Below, piece by piece: positions 57,301-64,000 of a stretch of 64,000 nucleotides of DNA. Below the pieces are notes generated by a model. It ran no database searches. It had not been told where the DNA came from and saw only the letters and a program-made list of their open reading frames with translations. Origin of the DNA: Trematomus loennbergii (Eukaryota; Chordata; Actinopteri; Perciformes; Nototheniidae); contig JAAOOA010000266.1 of the NCBI GenBank assembly GCA_012861695.1, forward strand, positions 394,618-458,617, read 5' to 3'. The position numbers were made by a program, and so were the translations under genes. How positions within the stretch are numbered: the stretch's first letter is position 1; the number at the start of each line of letters is the position of its first letter.

Positions 57301-58054
57301 TCTTGACCCAGTTTTCTCTTTGTGGAAGGAGAAAGGTTTGGTTTATTTCAAACAACTTTTTGTTGATAACATTTTTGTCTCCTTTGATACTCTCAAGATT
57401 AAATTTGACCTTCCAAACTCTCAGTTATTTAGATATTTTCAAATCCGAGACTTTGCTCGTTGTAACTTCCCCAATTTTCCTCATCAACCACCTGATTCTC
57501 TCATTGATACAATTCTATTGTCCCCTGTAGTCCGTGGAGTCATTTCAGCCGTGGGGAAGTTAATCTTATCAGCATTATCGTCTCCTTTAGCGACTAGGAA
57601 CACCTGCGAGAAGGAGCTTGGGGTTACCTTTTCAGATGAATGGTGGCAGGGGGCCCTAGACAGAGTCAACTCTACTTCATCTTGCGCCAGACTGACACTG
57701 ATACAGTTTAAGGTCCTACACAGATCACACCTGACCAAAGTTAGACTTAGCAAACTGTTTGACACAAGTGAGATGTGTGATAGATGCTCTCTCTCTCCGG
57801 CCAACCACACACACATGTTTTTCTCCTGTCCAAAGCTGGGTTCATTCTGGTCCTCTTTGTATGATACACTCTCAAAGGCCTTCAATAAGCCGGTGGTTCC
57901 TAGCCCTTCAATTTCTATTTTTGGTGTCCCTGAGGAGTTCTCTAGTTTCACTAACAAGGAGAACAATGTTATTGCTTTTGCTTCACTTATAGCCCGCAGA
58001 CGTATTTTACTGCAGTGGAGGACCAGAAACCTCCATCTTCTCAGTCGTGGTTGA
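54394..58054 (+). pseudogene. L1-like ORF2 (endonuclease + reverse transcriptase), decayed
   Basis: ORF2 encodes the nicking endonuclease and reverse transcriptase used for target-primed reverse transcription. The endonuclease (54394-55140, then another frame) shows FTSWNVRGLG, FLQETHL, VYAPN, GGDLNL, SRIDYFF and, in the next frame, SDHAPLLLDL. The linker follows (55140-55700). RT (55699-56922) shows KAPGPDGFPADFL, ISLIPKKNKDP, WRPISLLNSDIKL, QTGFIRGRQ and SMDVEKAFDRVEW. Frame changes near 56370 and 56505 disrupt the GCP...SPLLF segment and the catalytic YADD, which now reads CTDDLLLYV. The C-terminal part (57101-58054) ends with a Cys/His motif CDRCSLSPANHTHMFFSC, typical of L1 ORF2. At least five frameshifts occur, so it is inactive. 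Confidence 0.88.
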
Positions 58055-58409
58055 AAGACTTAATGTCTTTCTTATACTTAGAGAAGATTAAGTATAGTAT
58101 AAGGGGATGCTCTGATAAATTTAGCAAAACCTGGGATTCTATTCCTTCTTTAGGGGATTAGATAATCCTATTACTCATTAATGTACGCCGTAGCTACTAT
58201 TTTGAGACTGGACGGTTATAATGCAATGATAAGTGATTGTCTCCTTTGGCGTGTGAATGGTCATGCAGCCCAATGTGCATTGTGCAACACAGTGTTTCTT
58301 TGTATTTCTGTGCTTTTATGATATCCTCTTGTATTTTGTTTACTTATTTTTGCTCCTCTTTCATATCGTATTGTGACACTTTTCGGTTTTGTTTTGTAGG
58401 GGGGTGGGG

Positions 58410-59430
58410 CAGGGGCGTCGCCTGGACCTGAAAACATTCGGGGCTTAGCCCACAGTGGCGGCGGCACTACAGTGGCATTTTTTACTGCAACACTCCCCAC
58501 AAGCACACACACAGTACACCCGCAACTGTTACAATGAAGGCTCGATAATCAGCTCACGGCATATAGGCAGGGGTAAAATGGTATTTTTTATGAGTGGGGG
58601 CTCACCTCCTCGAGGGGGGTCCGGGGGGATGCTCCCCCGGGAAGATTTTTTTTTAAATATTGAAGTTAGATGCATCAATCTGGTGCACTTTGAGAGCAAA
58701 ATGAAGAGATCTATGGATACCTCTCTCAACACCCATATGAAGCAGAACTGTAAACAGATTTACTTTTTCTTTATGGATATTTTACAAATCACTCCCCTTT
58801 TAAACTCTATTCTTGTTTTACTGCCATATAGTATTTCATAACTGTTTTTCCTTTATTCTCTTATTTTTTTTATAACTATAATGATCATATGAAGGTGTGC
58901 CGCGGAAATAATCTTTTGAATAATTTGTGACCAAACCGTTTGAGACCCACTGAGATAACTTAGACTAAAGTTATGTATCTAAACACTCAGAGAGTCCTTT
59001 AGCTCACCTGAGTCTCTCAGTCTGAGAGGAGAGGACTCTCCTCCAGCTTCTTGTGGAACAAACAGCTCCATATGTCCTAGTGCAGCTAGCTAACCAGATG
59101 CTAACAACACGGTCCATGCTGGCACGGTCCCTCCCTCCCACTCTCTCTCTCTCTCTCACATGCGCTATTGCCACACACACACACAGAGCCGAGCTTGAAT
59201 GACACAAGCACACGTTTATTTCCATGCAACTCTCTGATTGGTCTGGTGTCATGCCTCTATTGCATTCAATGAACACGGGAAATTACAGTGCTGCCGTCCT
59301 CTCTTGTGTCATGATGAGGTTCACGTAAAGCACGGTTAATGTATTATATTATTGAGGGAGAATTGTCCGGGGCTACAGAAAAAACATTCGGGGCTAAAGC
59401 CCCGGATGCCCAGGCCAGGCGACGCCACTG
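58410..59430 (+). mobile_element. Non-autonomous hAT MITE in the LINE 3' UTR
   Basis: A 1,021-bp element starting CAGGGGCGTCGCCTGG and ending CCAGGCGACGCCACTG, flanked by the perfect 8-bp duplication GGGTGGGG (58402-58409 and 59431-59438). Subterminal CATTCGGGGCTTAGCCC and GGGCTAAAGCCCCGGATG also pair. It has no coding sequence. Interior pieces (GATGCATCAATCTGGTGCA, TGGATATTTTACAAATCACT) recur at 6790-6900, 14800-15130 and 62880-63100, so this family is common in the window and this is its best-defined copy. Confidence 0.93.
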
Positions 59431-59569
59431 GGGTGGGGGGATGGTTACTATGCCATGTTTGTTGTAAAAAAATGTAAAATCGGGTGATCTTACAGTATGT
59501 CAACAGTTTGTATGCTTAAGATTGATGGCCCAATAAAAATACTTGTGAAAAAAAAAAGTTATGCTTGTA

Positions 59570-60386
59570 TGCAGCAGTGAGCTGAGCTTAGACAACTTTG
59601 CAAGAGAAGAGGTTGTTCCTTTTGTTCCTTCAATCCGTCTCCCACCACCAGCTGCAGTGTGTGCGCAAAACACTGCAAGCGCTGTTTTTTTGCCATGGCA
59701 GCATATACTGTTTCCTGATCTTCAAGGGAAAGGTCATGCCATAGCTCTGGGTCATCAAGATCATCCTCTTCATCAACATCTTCATCTTCTTGCTCCGTTG
59801 GGAAGCACACAGTGAACGCTTTACGCATGTTGGCGGCATTGTCACTAATAATGTAGTCTATCTTGTTTTTAATGCTGTACTCATCACATACAGCCTCAAA
59901 TTGCTCACAGATTCTTTCAGCTGTGTGTGAGCCTTTGAAGCGGTCGCAGGCCAGGAGATTGGATTTCAGCTCTATCCTCTCTTCATCCTTCTCTAAATAG
60001 TGTGCAGTAACACCAAGGAATCCCTCACCTTTCTGTCAGACCAAATGTCCACAGTGACTGAGACATGATTTATATTGCTCATCCGGGTTTTAAATTTTAA
60101 ACGTCTTTCCACAGCAAGGTTCTCTACTTTCACAGTCAGTGTCCTGCGACAAACTGGCCTGTACTTTCTGTCAACTACTGTCAGAAAGTGGCGAAAACTT
60201 TTATTTTCAATAATTGACAGGGGCAAGCTGCAATCGACAACTAAGTCGGACAGTATTGCATTGGTGATAGCTTTCTGCTGTGGATGATTCATGCTGTACT
60301 GTCCATCTTGGTTGCCAAAAAACTGTGAGACTGAAGGCTGTTGTGCATCATTTGTAATGCTTTTGTTCCTCTGGTATTCTTCATAT
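59570..60386 (-). pseudogene. ZBED-type hAT transposase, middle exon (upstream of LINE)
   Basis: The exon begins after the acceptor TTTTTACAG with YEEYQRNKSITNDAQQPSVS. It contains VTVDIWSDRK with a catalytic-core Asp (about 60045), then after a one-base deletion near 60022 continues in another frame (GVTAHYLEKDEERIELKSNL) to SDNAANMRKAFTVCF and an acidic run EDEDVDEEDDLDDPELW. It then has QRLQCFAHTLQLVVGDGLK (CxxH motif). A further frame change near 59630 precedes the LINE insertion. It is the 5' part of the exon at 52245-52819. Confidence 0.85.
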
Positions 60387-60433
60387 CTGTAAAAAGGTAA
60401 ACATATGAAGAAAACAACAATTAGTAAATGCAT

Positions 60434-61354
60434 TGTTGTTCTTTCTCGAATTGCAGATCAAACTGCTCTTTAATAGTCACATTAATAATTGAATAATCAA
60501 TTTTCTCTCTGCTGGTAAAGTAACGTGTTTTTATTTTATTTTAAGAGGGATCAGTAAGGTTAGGCTACTGTGACTGTCAGCAGGAATTTATTAATAAGAT
60601 CCCTGATGTTAAGTTAATGCAACGTTAATCTTAAGAATGTTTATTTCCACTGTGTACACTATGTTATAAGGGACCCCACAATATATTTTTATTTGTATTT
60701 AATATTGTACCTAATCATTTTCTAATGTCATTCACATCTCCATATTGTGTGCTTCGAAGCAGTATTAATATTGTTGTTGTTGCTAGTTTTCGCCACAATG
60801 TGGCGCCTATGAGTAGACAGAGAAGTAGAAGAAGAATGTGGCTTCTTCGGTGGATTAAAATAAGTAAGGAGTTTATGGCAGTTTATGGTAGAATTGTATG
60901 ACGCAGCAAAGAATAAGTGTATGTTCAAAGTTTACTCGTTGTGGGGTTAAAGTGCTGACGAGTGAAGAAAGAGAACCGAATTTCTGAGTGCAACACTACT
61001 GCTATCCATCAGTGAAAATATAGAGGGAACTAGATACCTTTCTGGTCGTTTTTTGTAAATATAAAGGCTATTTATAGACACAATGATGACTACCTGCTAG
61101 ACCGTTCCCAGTGCACATAAACACTGGATCGCATACGCGGGATATTCATTACTTGTCTCTGGAGAACGGCAACATAACGTTATCCTAGCGGCTTGGCCCC
61201 TGTAATGCTAACATATTACATTGTGTATTCAATGCAACGTATATTTTTAACCGTAGACTGTTCATAGAACCCGCATCTATTTAGCTGGATAGACAACAGA
61301 TATTTAGCTTTTAAGCATGAGATGAACAAACAGCTAATAGTAGACTTGACTTAC
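60434..61354 (-). other. First intron of the ZBED-type hAT gene
   Basis: Lies between the BED-finger exon and the exon at 60386, closed by GTAAGT at 61354 and TTTTTACAG at about 60395-60387. No other feature is seen. Confidence 0.6.
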
Positions 61355-61506
61355 CGTTCTTTATGCAGTTTCAGATGGCGAACAAAGTTCGAGGTTGTTG
61401 CGTCTCCATCTGTGATGTGTGCGGCACAGGTTAAGCATTGTGCCGTTCGCTTTTTGTTTAAAACTGCGTAGTTTTTGTAGCCGAATGCGACTACCTTAGG
61501 TATCAT
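61355..61506 (-). pseudogene. ZBED-type hAT transposase, BED zinc-finger exon
   Basis: ATG at 61506 opens MIPKVVAFGYKNYAVL, then a BED-type finger with CLTC and, 23 residues on, HLKLH. The exon ends KER at the donor CG|GTAAGT (61354) in phase 2 and splices in frame to the exon at 60386, making an Arg codon across the junction and then YEEYQRNK. This shows that the element carried a spliced gene. The exon is intact. Confidence 0.85.
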
Positions 61507-61560
61507 TTTTTCGATAGTGCTGGGTCACGCAGCATCACGCAGCGTCATGGTCACGACTCT

Positions 61561-62879
61561 CTCCTGCAACCTGATTGGTTTTTCCTGGCCAAGGTCAGGG
61601 TCCTTGAACACAACACGAGCCTAACGTGTCATCACGTGGTATATGTCTCGTCTGACAGTGGTGCATTTCTGACAGAGAGCACCATAATGCGGCTCTGGCA
61701 CTTCCAAAAATTGCAGTACCCATAAGGAGCCGTACACATTGTTGGGATAGAACACCTCTGCTACGCGCCGTTCGTTGGATGAGGCTGAAATCTCTATTAA
61801 AATAAGAAAGGAATTGAAAACACCGGAATCAAAGTTATAACAAATTATCTGAGTTTACTTCTAGTAGGAAACCAAACACATATACAAGTTATACAGAGTA
61901 CTCGAGTACCCCGGGCTTTTTAGATTCGTGATGCGATGCGGCTAAAATGTATCGGGATCAAACCACCATCGAACGAGAAGAGAGTGCCTTCTGTCAATGA
62001 TGCGATGCGGACACAGTTTAACGGAGTCAACCACTCACCAAACCCAAAAAGCATTTTTACACACCCAAACATCAGTTTTCTATCTACTTTTGGGGCGGAG
62101 ATTGGTCATCTCTTCCTTCCCATTTTTCTCCCAAGCGAATCAGAGAACCCCTGGGGAGGAGCTGTTTAAACTGACCACCTCCCCCAAGTGCCCTGATTGG
62201 CTGGATTCGCTTCTGGCCGGGTTCAATCAGAGGTCTGCCCAGCATGTGAGATCCTAAGTTACCCCAGGTCAAAAGTCAACGTTTATCTTCACCCTATCTC
62301 CACCACATTCTCTTCCCATGCTCTTCTTCACCTATTTAACGATGTCTTTAAGACTTAAAAACAGCATCTGGCTCTTAGGAATGATAAGAAGGATGTAATG
62401 TTTGTCTTTAACGACCTTAATGACGACATCTGCTTTTAGGGGTGAAACCCAGGCAAGGTTGGTGTATGAAACACAGAATCTCTAAGTCAGTGAATTTAAA
62501 AGTGAGAATAACATTCTTTTTCTAAGTGATTATCAAAACCCGTTTGTGATTGCATAAAACAGTTCAAACAATACATGTTTACTTCAATACAGTGTAGAAT
62601 CATATCTTTTTACTTCAACATGCCGCAGTTTTTGCGTGGCTGTGTCTTTAGTTGAAAGCCCAGTGGTGATCTGTTCATCTGTCATACTGATCATACAGTC
62701 AATAACTTTGTTGTTATTAGCATCTGGTTAGCTAGCTATGCTAACGAATATAAGAAGCTTTTTCTCCAACCATGATCATTATAGTTATAAAAAAATAAGA
62801 GAATAAAGTAAACAGGTATAAAATACTATATGACTGTAAAAAAAAGTTGTTATTAATAAACAAGAATACAGTTTGAAAG
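61561..62879. other. Non-coding intronic sequence
   Basis: No gene is recognised. A TGATGCGATGCGG phrase is repeated at 61930 and 61998. The start of this region may still belong to the hAT transposon. Confidence 0.4.
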
Positions 62880-63100
62880 GGGAGTGATTTGTAAAATATC
62901 CATAAAGAAAAAAAAATCTGCTTACAGTTCTGTTTCATATGGGTGTTGAGAGATATATCCATAGATCTCTTAATGTTGCTCTCAAAGGGCCTCAGATTGA
63001 TGCTTTTAACTTCAACATTTAAAAAAAATTCTTCCCGGGGGAGCATGCGGGGCAACCTAGAGGAGGTTAGGTCCCCCCCTCCCACTTAAATCATGTTCAC
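62880..63100 (-). mobile_element. hAT MITE fragment (inverted)
   Basis: Matches the interior of 58410-59430 in reverse: GGGGAGTGATTTGTAAAATA, TCCATAGATCTCTTAATGTT, CTCAGATTGATGCTTTTAAC and CCCGGGGGAGCATGC. No ends are identified. Confidence 0.65.
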
Positions 63101-63269
63101 ATGGATAGGAAACTAAATATATTTGCACACATCTTGTGTCCATATCTTTCTGTTTTGGTGGTCATGCCACAACCGTGCACGTGCATGCATGCGCGAGTCA
63201 TGGTAAAATATCTGGATTAAGAGGTTGCTTTTTCTTTGCACAGCATGAAAGAAAGGCCAAATGAATGGG

Positions 63270-63375
63270 CTGGGATTTTAGTATTTTTAAGCAGAGGTCA
63301 ATAATTTGTACGGCCCTCGGAGGATGTTGAAAAAATTGAAATGGCCCTTGAGAGGAAAAAGGTTCCCCACCCCTG
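63270..63375 (+). mobile_element. hAT-type 3' terminus
   Basis: Ends AAAAAGGTTCCCCACCCCTG, a terminal sequence common to hAT/Charlie-like elements, preceded by GGCCCTCGGAGGATG. The opposite end (CAGGGGTGGGGAACC) is not found in the window, so extent is unknown. Confidence 0.5.
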
Positions 63376-63439
63376 CTTTAAAACATTATTAGAACCTGTA
63401 GGTAATGTTAGCCAAAGTTGTGAGAACGTTCCCCGCTAG

Positions 63440-63929
63440 CTGGGTAACACAATGTAACGCAATGTAACGTACAAAGTACTTCATTTTCTAGTTTTAAGCT
63501 TTTATCCACAAAAGTGTATCTTTCAGTAACTTTTTGAGAAATTATGCAAAAATGTGTCAAATGTTCAAAACTGCATTGTCTCCCTGTAACAGTCTTAAAA
63601 ATACAAACTGCCATGAAAGAAAACCAATTCCTTGCATAGTGCTAAGGAACACAATGTAAAACAATGTAACGCAATGTAACGTACAAAGTGCTTCATATTC
63701 TACCAGTTGAAAATTGTTGCATGTATTATAGTATAGTGAGTGTCGTGTACAAGAAAGAAGCAAAAATCCATAATTGGACAAAACGGCTTTGTTTCACTGA
63801 AATAGCGTCAAAATCACAAAGTGCCATTAAGAGTCACATTCTTAACAAAAATCTACTAACACAAAGTACTTCATTTTCTAGTTTTAAGCTTTTATCCACA
63901 AAAGTGTATCTTTCAGTAACTTTTTGAGA
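63440..63929 (+). repeat. Interspersed direct repeats (AACGYAATGTAACGTACAAAG family)
   Basis: A 69-bp unit at 63471-63539 (ACAAAGTACTTCATTTTCTA through GTAACTTTTTGAGA) is repeated without change at 63861-63929. A partial third unit, AATGTAACGCAATGTAACGT then ACAAAGTGCTTCAT, lies at 63667-63700. Spacing is about 195-200 bp, suggesting a decayed tandem array with a ~200-bp period that may extend past the window. Confidence 0.8.
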
Positions 63930-64000
63930 GAATTAACCTGTTAAGCACCGCCCCCCGATACCGGGGGGAAAAACGCGTCATGAGGAAACAGTGACTGAGG
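63930..64000. repeat. Start of a GTTAAGC repeat with a GC hairpin
   Basis: Begins AACCTGTTAAGCACC, similar to the repeat end at 35737, followed by a perfect inverted pair CCCCCCGATACCGGGGGG. The rest lies outside the window. Confidence 0.4.

Larger units (their letters stand above)
52820..59554 (+). mobile_element. Near full-length L1-like LINE inserted in the hAT gene
   Basis: A 6.7 kb insertion (about 5.7 kb without the MITE inside it), flanked by a 15-bp duplication AAAGTTGTGCTTGTA (52805-52819) and AAAGTTATGCTTGTA (59555-59569) differing at one base. It starts GGGGTTCCGGTTATGGCG, has ORF1 and ORF2 in order, and ends AATAAAAATACTTGTG plus poly(A). Two ORFs with an endonuclease-first ORF2, poly(A) and a long target duplication fit the L1 group (L1/Tx1-like fish lineage). 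Both ORFs carry frameshifts. Confidence 0.9.
51278..61560 (-). mobile_element. BED-finger hAT transposon split by an L1-like LINE
   Basis: The right-hand (3') end of the transposon, on the minus strand, is CAGAGGTGGGACCAAGTCAT at 51278, a hAT end familiar in fish with CAAGTC-rich subterminal repeats. The gene reads leftward from a BED-finger exon at 61506 to a stop at 51699, with splice sites, and is cut at 52819/59555 by a 6.7 kb LINE. The other terminus, upstream of 61506, was not found; ACACCTCTG at 61751 is a weak candidate without a matching target duplication. The left boundary given is therefore approximate. Confidence 0.75.
2180..64000 (+). other. galnt18: Probable partial intron 1 of galnt18 (inferred)
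   Basis: After the splice donor at 2180 no sequence matching later GALNT exons (GT-A motifs, DxH, ricin-type repeats) is seen on the + strand, and all other coding-like sequence derives from transposons. GALNT18 has a large first intron in other vertebrates, so the rest of the window is best read as intronic. This is inference: the next exon lies outside the window, and the gene could be truncated here. Confidence 0.55.

Noticed and set aside
61751..61759. ACACCTCTG as the second end of the BED-hAT transposon
   Set aside because: Only the last bases match the inverse of CAGAGGTGGG, and the flanking 8-mers (aaaatggc and ctacgcgc) do not form a duplication.
1..64000. tRNA, rRNA, snRNA genes, CRISPR arrays or defence-type gene clusters
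   Set aside because: No cloverleaf with A/B boxes, rRNA-like block or spaced palindromic repeat array was seen by reading; the repeats present are transposons and microsatellites. A covariance-model search would be the decisive test.

Overview
The window looks like nuclear DNA of a teleost fish. It is AT-rich, intron-scale sequence packed with vertebrate and fish mobile elements: Tc1-like, hAT, TTAA-flanked MITEs, L2-like and L1-like LINEs, a DIRS-type element and a Gypsy-like LTR element. It shows no bacterial or viral gene organisation. The only host gene I can support is the first coding exon of galnt18 (polypeptide N-acetylgalactosaminyltransferase-like 18) at 1941-2179 on the + strand, preceded by a GC-rich promoter-like stretch. 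This exon carries one base too many in an 8-G run, which breaks its frame, and ends in a good splice donor. I see no later galnt18 exon, so the remaining ~62 kb is most simply read as part of its first intron (inference).

Layout. 0.5-4.1 kb: two TTAA-flanked MITEs bracket the galnt18 exon. 5.6-8.8 kb and 23.1-30.8 kb: two inverted copies of a long, non-coding, unclassified element with matching ends (called element X here), each loaded with later insertions. 10.95-15.6 kb: a third copy of the same MITE, split by a LINE that is itself split by a hAT MITE, a 5'-truncated LINE tail and a Harbinger-like element. 17.9-20.6 kb: a hAT transposon with a decayed transposase. 20.7-22.4 kb: a non-autonomous hAT with an 8-bp target duplication and nested elements. 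31.7-32.5 kb: another non-autonomous hAT. 33.1-34.1 kb: an internally deleted Tc1 element. 37.6-39.2 kb: a complete Tc1-like transposon with an uninterrupted 334-residue transposase. 41.8-44.0 kb: an L2-like LINE. 44.6-46.6 kb: a DIRS-like element. 48.5-51.2 kb: an LTR retrotransposon that encodes only Gag. 51.3-61.5 kb: a spliced BED-finger hAT transposon (minus strand), split by a nearly full-length L1-like LINE that itself holds a hAT MITE.

Nothing here forms an operon or a cooperating gene system. The content is a stratified record of transposition, and exact target-site duplications let the order of several insertions be read. The objects most worth a second look are the galnt18 frameshift, the uninterrupted Tc1 transposase, the Gag-only LTR element with nearly identical LTRs, the long element X pair, and the multi-layer nests. 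I found no RNA genes, CRISPR arrays or defence-type gene clusters.
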